Source: Streptomyces smaragdinus (GTDB taxonomy: Bacteria > Actinomycetota > Actinomycetes > Streptomycetales > Streptomycetaceae). From it: a stretch of 64,000 bases of DNA. The position numbers and the translations under genes were made by a program. The DNA is taken from the NCBI RefSeq assembly GCF_009604385.1, contig NZ_WEGJ01000003.1:248001-312000 (forward strand), given 5' to 3'. Below the pieces are notes generated by a model. That model did not search any database, was not told the origin of the DNA, and was given only the letters and a program-made list of their open reading frames with translations. Shown here piece by piece: positions 1 through 9,560 of this stretch (its first letter is position 1; each line of letters opens with the position of its first letter).

Positions 1-92
1 GAGGCCACGGCGTAGATAACCGGAGGCGGTCGCCACCCCGTACGTGCCAGGATCGGTCCGTCCGGGACCGAACCGGTACGGGAGGACGCCTC

Positions 93-824
93 GTGATCCG
101 CTGGACCTACGCCTTCGTCGACCGCCCCGCCGGGCGGTGGGCCGAGGCGCGTGCGTTCTGGAGCGCCGTGACCGGTACCGGCGTCTCGGCCCTGCGCGGG
201 GACGACGGGGAGTTCGCCACGCTGCTGCCGGCGGGCGCCGATCCCTGCGTCAAGCTGCAGGCCGTCCGGGAGGGCGGCGGCGCGCATCTGGACTTCTGCG
301 TGGCGGATCCCGTCGCCTTCACCGCGCACGCCGTCGCCGCCGGGGCCCGTACCCTCGCCGTCCACGACGGGTGGGCGGTGCTGGCCTCGCCCGCCGGGAT
401 CGCGTTCTGCGCGGTGCCGTGGGGCGGGGAGGCGCGGCGGGCGGAGCCGCTGGACGGGATCAGCCGGCTCGACCAGGTCTGCCTCGACGTCCCCGCGGAC
501 GCGTTCGACGCGGAGGCCGCCTTCTGGCCCGCGCTCACCGGCTGGGCCACCGGCCCCGGCGCGCTGCCGGAGTTCCGCTGGGTCCGCCCGCCCGCCGGCC
601 TCCCGGTGCGCGTCCTCCTGCAGCGCCTCGCGGACCCCGCCGCCGCGCCCGGCGCCCACGTCGACCTGGCCTGCGGCACGCACCGGGAGCAGGTGGCCGC
701 GGCGCACGAGAAGCTCGGCGCGACGCGGGTGGCGGAGGGCGCCCACTGGACGGTCCTGCGCGACCCGGCGGGCGGCGTCTACTGCCTCACCGCCCGCGAC
801 CCGTACACCGGCACGCTCGGCTGA
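93..824 (+). CDS. VOC (glyoxalase-fold) family protein, two tandem domains
   Basis: This 243-residue protein has two successive VOC-type modules, at about residues 5-115 and 120-235. Each carries the family's usual beta-strand pattern and ends in a hydrophobic strand with the LxxPAGxxFC / LRDPAGGVYCL pattern typical of Streptomyces VOC proteins. The GTG start at 93 lies 7 bases after a GGGAGGA ribosome site. VOC proteins are cytosolic and include dioxygenases, lyases and antibiotic-binding proteins, so the substrate cannot be read from sequence. It stands alone and faces the convergent DUF4429 gene. Confidence 0.85.
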   Translation: MIRWTYAFVDRPAGRWAEARAFWSAVTGTGVSALRGDDGEFATLLPAGADPCVKLQAVREGGGAHLDFCVADPVAFTAHAVAAGARTLAVHDGWAVLASPAGIAFCAVPWGGEARRAEPLDGISRLDQVCLDVPADAFDAEAAFWPALTGWATGPGALPEFRWVRPPAGLPVRVLLQRLADPAAAPGAHVDLACGTHREQVAAAHEKLGATRVAEGAHWTVLRDPAGGVYCLTARDPYTGTLG

Positions 825-857
825 CCCCGCACGGCCCCCGGCCCCGGCCAAGGAGCC

Positions 858-1709
858 TCACAGCTCCGCCAGCAGCTCCGCCTTCTTCGCCGAGAACTCC
901 GCGTCCGTCAGGATCCCGTCCCGGTGCAGCGCCCCCAGATGCCGGATCCGGTCGGCGATGTCCGACGGATCCGTCCGCACCTGCTGCGCCCGCGCCCGGG
1001 CCGGCCCCGCGGCGCGTATGGCCGACAGGACCGCCGCCGCGAACGGCAGCGACTCCTGCACCGACCCGTACCCGAGCCCGAACACCACCGACGCCGGATC
1101 CTGGTCCGCCGCCCCCGGCGTCCGCCCGCCGCCCGCCGGCAGCAGCCGCAGATGCCCGGCGAGGCCCTCCGGGGAGCGCCACTCGACGCCCTCCAGCTCC
1201 GTCACCGCGAACGTCTGGTCGCCGGCCTTCCACTTCGCGGAGGAGGCACCCGTCCAGAACCAGCGGAAGGACACCGCCGTCCCGTCGAAGGACGCCTTCG
1301 CGTCGTACGCCTTGAAGTGCAGCGGGGGCTCCGGCGCGGCGACGAGCTGCTCGCACTCGCCCTCCCCGCCCAGCCCCGGCCGTATCTCGTCGGCGTAGTA
1401 CTCGGCGAGCGTGGCGCGGCTCTCGGGCAGCACCAGCCGGTACGGGTCGCAGCTCTCCTTGAGCTGCCCCGCGGACACGTCGAAAACCGGATCAGCCCCC
1501 TGCCGCGGCACAAGCCGCAACACCACAGTCCCCCGCTTCCCCGGAGAGATACCCACGGATCGCAGCGCCTCGAGCGGGATCCTCCGCTCGGTCAGCGCGT
1601 GCAGCAGCCGAGGTGTGCGTATTCCTCGTTCGTAGCGGATGAGCACGGAGTCCGAATCGAACTCCCAGGATGCGTGGAGCCCGGACAGCACATCACCCAT
1701 GCGGCTCAT
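858..1709 (-). CDS. DUF4429 domain protein with C-terminal SHOCT motif
   Basis: The 283-residue cytosolic protein has two related DUF4429 halves (about residues 5-105 and 125-225). It ends in a SHOCT helix pair containing IRHLGALHRDGILTDAEF and KKAELL. SHOCT is a short oligomerisation motif at the termini of many actinobacterial proteins. DUF4429 resembles PH-like folds, but no activity is known. ATG at 1709 is used; ATG at 1700 is also in frame. No signal peptide or membrane segment is seen. It is transcribed away from the alpha/beta hydrolase upstream. Confidence 0.85.
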   Translation of the reverse strand: MSRMGDVLSGLHASWEFDSDSVLIRYERGIRTPRLLHALTERRIPLEALRSVGISPGKRGTVVLRLVPRQGADPVFDVSAGQLKESCDPYRLVLPESRATLAEYYADEIRPGLGGEGECEQLVAAPEPPLHFKAYDAKASFDGTAVSFRWFWTGASSAKWKAGDQTFAVTELEGVEWRSPEGLAGHLRLLPAGGGRTPGAADQDPASVVFGLGYGSVQESLPFAAAVLSAIRAAGPARARAQQVRTDPSDIADRIRHLGALHRDGILTDAEFSAKKAELLAEL

Positions 1710-1750
1710 CGTAAGGGCCTGGACTCATTACGTCCCCCCTCCCTCGCGGA

Positions 1751-2959
1751 TTACGTGCTACGCGCGTCACTCACGGCGGATCGGACGCCTCCCGCCGCGA
1801 TGGCCGCAAACATGCGCAGACTCGCCGTCCCCGGCCGGAAATACTCCGTGTGCCCCCGCGCCGTACCGGCGTCGAACACCCGCGCCCCGAACCCGTCCGA
1901 GACGGGATCCGCCCCGTGCCCCAGCCCCGCGAGCTCAAAGTGCGGCACGTCCTCGATCCAGTCGCCGGCCGCCCGCGTCGCCCAGACCCGCGCCCCCGTA
2001 CGCAGCGCCCCCACGTTCTCGGCACGCATCCCGGGGCTGCCGGCCACGGCGATGTCCGTCACCCGCGCGGGCAGCCCCGGGGCGGCGAGCCCGCAGACGA
2101 CCGAGCCGTAGGAGTGGCAGATCAGCGCGGTGCGGGAGGCGCCGGGGAGGGCGGAGACGAGCCGGGTGAGCCGGCGGGCGCCCTCCTCGGCGGGTATGCC
2201 GGTCGCCGCCTCCACACCGATGCCGGCGGGCGCGGCGTAGTCGGCCCAGGCGATGACGGCCGTACGCCGCTCGGCACCGGTCGTCCGGAGCTGGGCGTAG
2301 AGGGAGTCCGCCATCCCGGCGGGGGCGATATAGCCGGGTTTGTCGTCGGAGGCGAACCGCCGGTAGTTGCTCAGCTTCGTGTCCACCCCGGGCACCACGA
2401 TCGCGACCCGGGCGGCGTGCCCGAGGTCGCCGCGGACCTCGGCGACCTGGCCCCGGCCCGTCGGGTCGAAGGCCAGGACCTGCCGCTCCGGCCGGTGCAG
2501 GGCGGTCAGCACGGCGACGCGTTCGGCGATCTGGCGGCGGCCCGCCGGGGCCAGCGTCCCGGCCCGCAGCTGCGCCCGCTCCGCCGCCAGCTCGTCGCCG
2601 ATCGCGCGCCGGTTGGCGCGGTAGCGCAGGGCGACGGGGGCGCCGTCGAGGTTGCCGACGACGAGCGGGTGCTGATCGGCGAGCCAGGTGGCCCGGACGA
2701 CGCCGAGCCCGGCGAACCAGTGGGCCGTCGCCGCGGGGCTGCCCATGGGGTCCGGCAGCCCGGCGTGCTGCCACGCGGCGAGCGCCGCCTCACGCGGGCT
2801 CACGCCGTCGGGGTCCCCGCGCACGGCGGTCCAGCCGACGGTGGCGAAGACGCCGAAGACCACGGCCAGCACGAGGATCGCGCGGCGCACGGTGGCCGCG
2901 GGAGCGGGGGAACGGAAGTGAATGATCACGGGCGCCCGAGGGGGTGGGGGACGGGGCAT
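1751..2959 (-). CDS. Alpha/beta hydrolase of the DUF1023 type, membrane-anchored or exported
   Basis: The 402-residue protein has a hydrophobic N-terminal segment at about residues 25-45 (ILVLAVVFGVFATVGWTAV), which suggests export or anchoring. The catalytic part, about residues 170-400, carries the nucleophile elbow CHSYGS near residue 279 (the usual first Gly is Cys) and a late histidine in the C-terminal region. DUF1023 proteins are hydrolases of unknown substrate, common in actinobacteria. ATG 2959 is taken as the start; a GTG 30 bases downstream would also keep the membrane segment. It ends 41 bases upstream of the DUF4429 gene, so the two may be cotranscribed. Confidence 0.8.
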   Translation of the reverse strand: MPRPPPPRAPVIIHFRSPAPAATVRRAILVLAVVFGVFATVGWTAVRGDPDGVSPREAALAAWQHAGLPDPMGSPAATAHWFAGLGVVRATWLADQHPLVVGNLDGAPVALRYRANRRAIGDELAAERAQLRAGTLAPAGRRQIAERVAVLTALHRPERQVLAFDPTGRGQVAEVRGDLGHAARVAIVVPGVDTKLSNYRRFASDDKPGYIAPAGMADSLYAQLRTTGAERRTAVIAWADYAAPAGIGVEAATGIPAEEGARRLTRLVSALPGASRTALICHSYGSVVCGLAAPGLPARVTDIAVAGSPGMRAENVGALRTGARVWATRAAGDWIEDVPHFELAGLGHGADPVSDGFGARVFDAGTARGHTEYFRPGTASLRMFAAIAAGGVRSAVSDARST

Positions 2960-3024
2960 TGGCCGCCCACCCTAGAGGACAACCGGAGCCCTCCGGGCAC
3001 AGCTTGGTGAGACAAAGACCACGG

Positions 3025-3840
3025 CTAGGGGGTCTTGCGCGGCTGAGGGGTCCCGGCCGGCGCCGGTGGTACGGGCGGCTGCTCGGCCAGCCGGGCGGTG
3101 AGCTCGCCCAGGGCGGACCGCAGCGAGGCGACCTGGTCCGACAGGTCCCGGATCAGCTCCATCTGCCGCTGCTCGTGCTCGGACTCCGCCTCGAAGCGGG
3201 AGATGAACCAGGCCGCGATGTTCGCCGTGACCAGACCGATCAGCGCGATCCCGGAGATCATCAGCGCCACCGCGATGATTCGCCCCATCCCGGTCGTCGG
3301 GGCATGGTCGCCGTATCCGACGGTGGTCATGGTGGTGAACGCCCACCACGTCGCGTCACCGAACGTGTTGATGTTCGACCCCGGCCGTCCCTGCTCGACC
3401 TCCAGCACCGCGAGCGACCCGAAGATCAGCAGCCCGATCAGCGACCCGCCGACGTACGTGGTGAGCCGCACCTGCGCCGCCGCCTGCACCCGCCGCCCGG
3501 TGAGCAGCACCGCGGAGACCAGCCGCAGCAGCCGCAGCGGCTGGATCAGCGGCAGCAGCACGACGACCAGGTCGAGCCAGTGACCGCGGAGGAATGCGAG
3601 CCGGTCCCCGGTGAGGTACAGCCGGACCCCGTAGTCGAGGGCGAAGGCCCCCCACACCAGCCACTCGACCGCCTGGCACAGCTCCCGCACCCCCGGCGAG
3701 GGATGGGAGACGATCGGCACGGCGTACGCGGCGGCGAAGACGACCGCGAGGACGATCAGCGGCCGGTAGGCCGCCCGCTCCCACCGCTCCTCGCGCGGGG
3801 ACGGCCGGCCGCCCTTCGACGTGCTGATGGCCGAGGTCAT
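3025..3840 (-). CDS. Voltage-gated potassium channel-like membrane protein
   Basis: The 271-residue protein has about five or six hydrophobic segments followed by a pore helix and the K+ selectivity filter TTVGYGD near residues 170-176. A last transmembrane helix and a charged C-terminal coiled coil (about residues 215-255) follow, then a proline-rich end. An S4-like segment with regularly spaced arginines precedes the pore. This layout fits a bacterial six-helix K+ channel with a cytoplasmic coil for tetramer assembly. The ATG at 3840 is chosen because GGGGGAG lies just upstream; an in-frame TTG at 3855 would add five residues. It is the next gene downstream of aceE. Confidence 0.88.
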   Translation of the reverse strand: MTSAISTSKGGRPSPREERWERAAYRPLIVLAVVFAAAYAVPIVSHPSPGVRELCQAVEWLVWGAFALDYGVRLYLTGDRLAFLRGHWLDLVVVLLPLIQPLRLLRLVSAVLLTGRRVQAAAQVRLTTYVGGSLIGLLIFGSLAVLEVEQGRPGSNINTFGDATWWAFTTMTTVGYGDHAPTTGMGRIIAVALMISGIALIGLVTANIAAWFISRFEAESEHEQRQMELIRDLSDQVASLRSALGELTARLAEQPPVPPAPAGTPQPRKTP

Positions 3841-3903
3841 GACTCCCCCACTCAAGGAACGGTGCGTGCTCCCCGATGCTAAGCCGTGCCTTTACGCACG
3901 AAG

Positions 3904-3934
3904 AGACCCGGTCCGTACGAAACGAACCGGGCCT
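3904..3934 (-). terminator. Hairpin downstream of aceE
   Basis: A 9-bp stem with one mismatch (AGACCCGGT at 3904-3912 pairing with 3926-3934) and a 13-base loop lies 16 bases past the aceE stop. There is no U run, as is common for streptomycete terminators. Confidence 0.5.
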
Positions 3935-3949
3935 CCCGTCTTGTCTCCG

Positions 3950-6697
3950 TTACGCGTCCCCGCTGGCCGGACCGGGGTCCGCGGCCGTGACGTCCAGCAG
4001 CTGGTACCGGTCGATGGCCATCTTCAGCACCGCCCGGTCGATCCGCCCCTCGCGGGCGAGCTCGGTGAGTACGGCGACCACGATCGACTCGGCGTCGATG
4101 TGGAAGAACCGCCGCGCCGCGCCCCGGGTGTCCGCGAAGCCGAAGCCGTCCGCGCCCAGCGACTGGTACGTGCCCGGCACCCAGCGCGCGATCTGGTCCG
4201 GCACGGACCGCATCCAGTCCGACACGGCGACCTTCGGCCCCTCGGCGCCCGCCAGCTTGCGCGTGACCCACGGCACCCGCTGCTCCTCGTCCGGGTGCAG
4301 CAGGTTGTGCCGCTCGGCCTCGACGGCCTCGCGCCGCAGCTCGTTCCACGACGTCGCCGACCACACGTCGGCCCGTACGCCCCACTCCTCGGCGAGCATC
4401 CGCTGCGCCCGCACCGCCCACGGCACGGCGACACCGGAGGCGAGGATCTGCGCGGGCACCTGGCCGTTCGTACCGGCGGAGATGCGGTGCAGACCGTGCA
4501 GGATGCCCTCGACGTCGACGTCCGCCGGCTCGGCAGGGTGGACGATCGGCTCGTTGTAGACGGTGAGGTAGTAGAAGACGTCCTCGCCGTGCGGGTGCTC
4601 CGGGGAGGAGCCGTACATCCGGCGCAGACCGTCCTGCACGATGTGCGCGATCTCGTACCCGTACGCCGGGTCGTACGCCACACAGGCCGGGTTGGTCGAC
4701 GCCAGCAGCTGCGAGTGGCCGTCGGCGTGCTGCAGGCCCTCGCCGGTCAGCGTGGTGCGCCCGGCGGTGGCGCCGATGACGAAGCCGCGCGCGAGCTGGT
4801 CGCCCATCGCCCAGAAGGAGTCGCCGGTGCGCTGGAAGCCGAACATCGAGTAGAAGACGTACACCGGGATCATGTGCTCGCCGTGCGTGGCGTACGCGGA
4901 GCCCGCCGCGATGAGCGACGACGTGCAGCCGGCCTCGGTGATGCCGTCGTGCAGCATCTGGCCCGTCGGCGACTCCTTGTACGACAGCAGGAGTTCACGG
5001 TCCACGGACTCGTACGTCTGCCCGAGCGGGTTGTAGATCTTGGCGCTCGGGAAGAAGGAGTCCATCCCGAACGTCCGGTACTCGTCGGGGGCGATGGGCA
5101 CGAAGCGCTGCCCGATCCCCTTGTCCCGCATCAGGTCCTTCAGCAGCCGGACGAACGCCATGGTGGTGGCGATCTCCTGCTGCCCGGAGCCCTTCTTGAC
5201 GGCGGCGTAGGTCTTGTCCTCCGGGAGGTCCAGCGGCTTGGCCCGCACCACGCGCGTCGGCACGTAGCCGTCGAGCGACAGCCGCCGGTCGTGCATGTAC
5301 TGGATCTCCTCCGAGTCGCGCCCGGGGTGGTAGTACGGCGGCGCGCCGGACTCCAGGTCCTTGTCGGCGATCGGCAGGTGGAGGCGGTCGCGGAAGCGCT
5401 TGAGGTCCTCGACCGTGAGCTTCTTCATCTGGTGCGTGGCGTTGCGGCCCTCGAAGTTGGGCCCCAGCGTCCAGCCCTTGATGGTCTGCGCGAGGACGAC
5501 GGTGGGCTGGCCCTTGTGCTCCTGCGCCGCCTTGAACGCCGCGTACACCTTGCGGTGGTCGTGGCCGCCGCGGCCGAGGTGCAGCAGCTGGTCGTCGGTC
5601 ATGCCCTCGACCATGGCGCGCAGCCGCTGGTCGTCGCCGAAGAACTTCTCCCGGATGTACGCGCCGGACTCGGTGGCGTACGTCTGGAACTGGCCGTCGG
5701 GGGTGGTGTTCAGCTTGTTCACCAGCACGCCGTCACGGTCCTGGGCGAGCAGCGGGTCCCAGGTGCGGTCCCAGATGAGCTTGATCACGTTCCAGCCGGC
5801 ACCGCGGAAGACCGACTCCAGCTCCTGGATGATCTTGCCGTTGCCGCGCACCGGGCCGTCCAGGCGCTGCAGGTTGCAGTTGACGACGAAGGTCAGATTG
5901 TCCAGGCCCTCGCGGGCGGCGATGGACAGCTGGCCCAGCGACTCCGGCTCGTCCATCTCGCCGTCGCCGAGGAACGCCCACACCTGCGAGCGCGAGGTGT
6001 CGGCAATGCCCCGAGCCTGCAGGTAGCGGTTCATCCGGGCCTGGTAGATCGCGCCCATCGGGCCCAGACCCATGGACACCGTCGGGAACTCCCAGAAGTC
6101 CGGCATGGAGCGCGGGTGCGGGTAGCTGGACAGCGCGTGCGGGGCCCGGGACTTCTCCTGGCGGAAGCCGTCGAGGTGGGCCTCGCTCAGCCGGTCCAGC
6201 AGGAAGGCGCGGGCGTAGATGCCCGGGGAGGCGTGGCCCTGGATGAAGACCTGGTCACCGCCGTCGCCGCCCTCCTTGCCGCGGAAGAAGTGGTTGTAGC
6301 CCACGTCGTAGAGGGACGCGGAGGAGGCGAAGGTGGCGATGTGGCCGCCGACGCCGATGCCGGGGCGCTGGGCGCGCGAGACCATCACGGCCGCGTTCCA
6401 GCGGGTGGCGTTGAGGATCCGGCGCTCGATCTCCTCGTTGCCGGGGAAGAACGGCTCGTCCTTGGTGGCGATGGTGTTGACGTAGTCCGTGCTGCGCATC
6501 TCCGGCACGGCCACGCGCTTCTCGCGGGCCCGCTCGATGAGGCGCAGCATCAGATAGCGGGCCCGCTCCCGGCCGCGCTGGTCCACGGCCGCGTCGAGGG
6601 AGTCGAGCCACTCCTGGGTCTCTTCGGGGTCGAAGTCGGGGACCTGGCTGGGAAGGCCGCCAATGATGATCGGGTTGCGATCCGATGCGGAAGCCAC
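3950..6697 (-). CDS. aceE: Pyruvate dehydrogenase E1 component, homodimeric type
   Basis: The 915-residue enzyme is the thiamin-diphosphate-dependent E1 that decarboxylates pyruvate and acetylates E2 lipoyl groups to feed acetyl-CoA synthesis. The ThDP/Mg motif is clear: GDGEMDEPE near residue 242, followed by NCNLQRLDG. The N-terminal segment [18 protein letters not shown] is typical of AceE. Length and full-length similarity fit the single-chain actinobacterial type. GTG 6697 follows AAGGAA. It is monocistronic by appearance, divergent from the DUF3052 gene across a long promoter region, with a hairpin after its stop. Actinobacterial AceE works in a mixed pyruvate/2-oxoglutarate dehydrogenase complex; the partners are not in this window. 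Confidence 0.98.
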   Translation of the reverse strand: MASASDRNPIIIGGLPSQVPDFDPEETQEWLDSLDAAVDQRGRERARYLMLRLIERAREKRVAVPEMRSTDYVNTIATKDEPFFPGNEEIERRILNATRWNAAVMVSRAQRPGIGVGGHIATFASSASLYDVGYNHFFRGKEGGDGGDQVFIQGHASPGIYARAFLLDRLSEAHLDGFRQEKSRAPHALSSYPHPRSMPDFWEFPTVSMGLGPMGAIYQARMNRYLQARGIADTSRSQVWAFLGDGEMDEPESLGQLSIAAREGLDNLTFVVNCNLQRLDGPVRGNGKIIQELESVFRGAGWNVIKLIWDRTWDPLLAQDRDGVLVNKLNTTPDGQFQTYATESGAYIREKFFGDDQRLRAMVEGMTDDQLLHLGRGGHDHRKVYAAFKAAQEHKGQPTVVLAQTIKGWTLGPNFEGRNATHQMKKLTVEDLKRFRDRLHLPIADKDLESGAPPYYHPGRDSEEIQYMHDRRLSLDGYVPTRVVRAKPLDLPEDKTYAAVKKGSGQQEIATTMAFVRLLKDLMRDKGIGQRFVPIAPDEYRTFGMDSFFPSAKIYNPLGQTYESVDRELLLSYKESPTGQMLHDGITEAGCTSSLIAAGSAYATHGEHMIPVYVFYSMFGFQRTGDSFWAMGDQLARGFVIGATAGRTTLTGEGLQHADGHSQLLASTNPACVAYDPAYGYEIAHIVQDGLRRMYGSSPEHPHGEDVFYYLTVYNEPIVHPAEPADVDVEGILHGLHRISAGTNGQVPAQILASGVAVPWAVRAQRMLAEEWGVRADVWSATSWNELRREAVEAERHNLLHPDEEQRVPWVTRKLAGAEGPKVAVSDWMRSVPDQIARWVPGTYQSLGADGFGFADTRGAARRFFHIDAESIVVAVLTELAREGRIDRAVLKMAIDRYQLLDVTAADPGPASGDA

Positions 6698-7118
6698 GCT
6701 GTTCCTTCGCTGTTCGGTTCGGGCACTGCCTGCCGTTGGTTCTGCGCGCCTTCCATCGTGTACCGGCGCGGCTCGTACGTCATCTCTACTGCGGGGTAAC
6801 CGCTGGTGGGCCCCGGAATTCAGGGGGCGGGTAGTGGGTGCGGTCGCCCGATTCGAACCCTACCTCCGCTTCGCCCCGCGGCCGTGGTACACCTGTTTGC
6901 CCCACGGCGGTCTCCGCGCGCCGACACCCCATACACGGACATGCCCGGCGACACTTCGTTTGGGCGGGATCCGCCTCGGGGTACTTGCGCGATCCGTCCC
7001 ACACGTGTGGACTACGCCCATCGCCTCGCGCGTACGCGAGGTGCGGGGCAGTCTTGAGGAGCGGACAGACCGCGACCAGACTGCACACACCAGACGAAAC
7101 AGAAGCAGGAGGCAATCC
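6698..7118. promoter_or_regulatory. Divergent promoter region between aceE and the DUF3052 gene
   Basis: These 421 bp hold no convincing gene. A perfect 12-bp palindrome CCACACGTGTGG lies at 6999-7010, about 110 bp upstream of the DUF3052 start. An AAGCAGGAGG ribosome site lies at 7103-7112. The segment near 6845-6858 contains TTCGAA, which recalls a tRNA T-loop, but no tRNA fold can be built. The size suggests separate regulated promoters for both genes. Confidence 0.5.
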
Positions 7119-7556
7119 GTGAGCGCGACCGCGGGCCACGCGGAGACGAACCTGGCCGTCAGGCTGGGTTTCCAGGCCGGACAGGTGGTCCAGGAGATCG
7201 GCTACGACGAGGACACCGACCAGGAGCTCCGCGATCTGATCGAGGAGACCATCGGTTCGTCGCTGGTCGACGAGGACTACGACGATGTGGCGGACGCCGT
7301 GGTGCTCTGGTTCCGCGACGACGACGGCGACCTGACGGATGCGCTGGTGGACGCCACCACGTACATCGACGAGGGGGGCTCCGTCCTGCTGCTCACGCCC
7401 AAGACGGGGCGGGACGGCTACGTCGAGCCGAGCGACATCAACGAGGCCGCCACCACGGCCGGCCTGTCGCAGACCAAGAGCATCAACGCGGGCAAGGACT
7501 GGAGCGGCAGCAGACTGCTGACCCCGAAGGCCGCCGCCCGCTCGGGCAAGCGGTAG
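7119..7556 (+). CDS. DUF3052 domain protein
   Basis: The small cytosolic acidic protein has 145 residues and starts at a GTG 6 bases after AGGAGG. It matches the conserved actinobacterial DUF3052 family: the motif LGFQAGQVVQEIGYDEDTD near the N terminus, an acidic middle (DEDYDDVADAVVLWFRDDDGD), then an SVLLLTPKTGR segment. Its fold resembles a small alpha/beta domain, and no function is established. The neighbours (aceE and a peroxiredoxin) match the order seen in other streptomycetes. A strong hairpin follows the stop. Confidence 0.9.
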   Translation: MSATAGHAETNLAVRLGFQAGQVVQEIGYDEDTDQELRDLIEETIGSSLVDEDYDDVADAVVLWFRDDDGDLTDALVDATTYIDEGGSVLLLTPKTGRDGYVEPSDINEAATTAGLSQTKSINAGKDWSGSRLLTPKAAARSGKR

Positions 7557-7576
7557 GCCGACTCCCGACGCGACCC

Positions 7577-7605
7577 GGGGCGAGGGTGACGACCACCCTC
7601 GCCCC
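7577..7605 (+). terminator. Hairpin after DUF3052 gene
   Basis: A perfect 12-bp stem, GGGGCGAGGGTG at 7577-7588 pairing with CACCCTCGCCCC at 7594-7605, with a 5-base loop and no U run. It lies 20 bases past the stop and before the peroxiredoxin gene. Confidence 0.7.
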
Positions 7606-7646
7606 AGTGGCGTGCCCGCGAAGGGCCTGGGCCTAGGCTGGCGCCC

Positions 7647-8114
7647 ATGAGCGCTCCGACCCCCGGCACCCCGGCCCCCGGCTTCACCCTGCGCACCCAG
7701 CACGGCGAGACGGTGGCCCTGTCCGACCTGCGGGGCGACGCCGTCCTGCTGGTCTTCTACCCGTTCGCCTTCACCGGCGTGTGCACCGCCGAGCTGCGCG
7801 CGCTGCAGGGCGCCGGCACCAGGCTGGCCGAGGCGGCGGGCGGCACGGTCCACACGCTCGCCGTGTCCTGCGACTCCATGCACAGCCTGCGGATCTTCGC
7901 CGACCAGGAGGGGCTGGACTTCCCCCTGCTGAGTGATTTCTGGCCGCACGGCAACGTCTCGCGCGAGTACGGCGTCTTCGACGAGGACAAGGGATGCGCC
8001 CAGCGCGGCACCTTCGTCATCGACCCGGCCGGAATCGTGCGGTGGACGGTGCACAACGGACTGCCGGACGCCCGGGACACGGACGACTACGTCAAGGCCC
8101 TGGCCGGCCTCTGA
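7647..8114 (+). CDS. Peroxiredoxin, AhpE/Bcp-like thiol peroxidase
   Basis: The 155-residue thioredoxin-fold protein carries the peroxidatic motif PFAFTGVC, with catalytic Cys46 and the conserved Pro39/Thr43, and a downstream Arg in the expected place. Peroxiredoxins reduce hydrogen peroxide and organic hydroperoxides in the cytosol. Two further Cys residues (in AVSCDSM and KGCAQ) could act as resolving thiols, so it may be a 2-Cys enzyme; AhpE proper is usually 1-Cys. It sits directly upstream of the first terD gene, which fits a stress-response neighbourhood. Confidence 0.92.
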   Translation: MSAPTPGTPAPGFTLRTQHGETVALSDLRGDAVLLVFYPFAFTGVCTAELRALQGAGTRLAEAAGGTVHTLAVSCDSMHSLRIFADQEGLDFPLLSDFWPHGNVSREYGVFDEDKGCAQRGTFVIDPAGIVRWTVHNGLPDARDTDDYVKALAGL

Positions 8115-8223
8115 CCCCGCGGGAACCGGTTGTCCGCCGACTCAGGGACGCGGACCGGCCGGGACCGGTACGTTTGGGGCCAGCCGAGGGATCAAGTCAG
8201 AAAGAAACACCAGGAGGGGAACT

Positions 8224-8799
8224 GTGGGAGTCAGTCTCAGCAAGGGCGGGAATGTCTCGCTGAGCAAGGAGGCGCCGGGCCTCACCGCCGTGATCGTCGG
8301 TCTGGGCTGGGACGCCCGGACGACCACCGGAGCGGACTTCGACCTGGACGCCAGCGCACTGCTCGTCAGCCCGGCGGGCAAGGTCGTCTCGGACGGTCAC
8401 TTCGTGTTCTTCAACAACCTGAAGAGCCCCGACGGTTCCGTCGAGCACACCGGTGACAACCTCACGGGCACCGGCGACGGCGACGACGAGGTCATCAAGG
8501 TCAACCTGGCCGGCGTCCCGGGCGACGTCGACAAGATCGTCTTCCCCGTCTCGATCTACGAGGCGGAGTCGCGCCAGCAGTCCTTCGGCCAGGTCCGCAA
8601 CGCGTACATCCGCGTCGTGAACCAGGCCGACAACAACGAGCTCGCCCGTTACGACCTCTCCGAGGACGCCTCCACCGAGACGGCGATGGTCTTCGGCGAG
8701 CTCTACCGGCACGGCGCGGAGTGGAAGTTCCGCGCCATCGGCCAGGGCTACGCCTCGGGCCTGCGCGGCATCGCCCAGGACTTCGGCGTCAACGTCTGA
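8224..8799 (+). CDS. terD: TerD family stress protein, copy 1
   Basis: The 191-residue protein is a full-length TerD domain. It has the calcium-binding signature [17 protein letters not shown] near residues 25-41, then [21 protein letters not shown], and the C-terminal [19 protein letters not shown] block. TerD proteins bind Ca2+ and belong to the tellurium/oxidative/phage stress systems. In Streptomyces they also affect differentiation. The GTG start at 8224 follows CAGGAGGGG. A long hairpin separates it from the second terD gene. Confidence 0.96.
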   Translation: MGVSLSKGGNVSLSKEAPGLTAVIVGLGWDARTTTGADFDLDASALLVSPAGKVVSDGHFVFFNNLKSPDGSVEHTGDNLTGTGDGDDEVIKVNLAGVPGDVDKIVFPVSIYEAESRQQSFGQVRNAYIRVVNQADNNELARYDLSEDASTETAMVFGELYRHGAEWKFRAIGQGYASGLRGIAQDFGVNV

Positions 8800-8853
8800 C
8801 CGACGCCCGTCGTCCCCGGTCCGGAAGGACCGGTTCAGATCACGCAGCACACG

Positions 8854-8890
8854 GCGCCGCACATTGCCCGGTCCGGGCAGTGTGCGGCGC
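8854..8890 (+). terminator. Long GC hairpin between the two terD genes
   Basis: GCGCCGCACATTGCCCG at 8854-8870 pairs with 8874-8890, with one G-U type mismatch and a 3-base loop. This is a strong terminator or attenuator without a U run. It implies that the second terD gene has its own promoter in 8891-8935, where no clear consensus is seen. Confidence 0.7.
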
Positions 8891-8945
8891 GCGCCACAAC
8901 CGCAACACTAGGGTCACAACCGCTCTACGGGGAGGAATGCACAAC

Positions 8946-9524
8946 ATGGGCGTCACGCTGGCTAAGGGCGGCAACGTCTCTCTGTCGAAGGCCGCACCCA
9001 ATCTCACCAAGGTCATGATCGGACTCGGGTGGGACGCCCGGTCGACCACCGGCGCCGACTTCGACCTGGACGCCAGCGCACTGCTCTGCGGTGGCAACGG
9101 CCGGGTGCTGGGCGACCAGTGGTTCGTCTTCTACAACAATCTGAAGAGCCCCGAGGGCTCGGTCGAGCACACCGGTGACAACCTCACCGGTGAGGGCGAG
9201 GGCGACGACGAGTCCCTCTACATCGACCTCGGCCTGGTCCCGCCGGCCTGCGAGAAGATCGTCTTCCCCGTCTCCATCCACGAGGCGGACATCCGGGGGC
9301 AGAGTTTCGGCCAGGTCAGCAACGCCTTCATCCGCGTCGTGAACCAGGCCGACGGCCAGGAGCTCGCCCGCTACGACCTCTCCGAGGACGCCTCCACCGA
9401 GACCGCGATGATCTTCGGCGAGGTCTACCGGTACCAGGGCGAGTGGAAGTTCCGGGCGGTCGGTCAGGGGTACGCGTCGGGCCTGCGGGGAATCGCCCTA
9501 GACTTCGGAGTCAACGTTGGCTGA
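8946..9524 (+). CDS. terD: TerD family stress protein, copy 2
   Basis: The 192-residue protein is a close paralogue of the preceding TerD. It has the same signature [36 protein letters not shown] and [18 protein letters not shown]. The ATG at 8946 is chosen over the in-frame ATG at 8937 because GGGAGG lies 9 bases before the former but directly abuts the latter. It is followed after 36 bases by terC, with which it is probably cotranscribed. Paired TerD-TerC units are thought to act together at the membrane in metal-linked stress signalling. Confidence 0.96.
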   Translation: MGVTLAKGGNVSLSKAAPNLTKVMIGLGWDARSTTGADFDLDASALLCGGNGRVLGDQWFVFYNNLKSPEGSVEHTGDNLTGEGEGDDESLYIDLGLVPPACEKIVFPVSIHEADIRGQSFGQVSNAFIRVVNQADGQELARYDLSEDASTETAMIFGEVYRYQGEWKFRAVGQGYASGLRGIALDFGVNVG

Positions 9525-9560
9525 TTCACGCCCGACCCACACGATTGGATTGGACAGATT

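Noticed and set aside
3821..6799. 992-residue open frame opposite aceE
   Set aside because: It is a shadow of aceE with biased composition and no recognisable domain; aceE is unambiguous.
6835..6870. T-loop-like TTCGAA with flanking GC bases near 6845
   Set aside because: No acceptor, D or anticodon stems can be paired around it on either strand, so it is not a tRNA.
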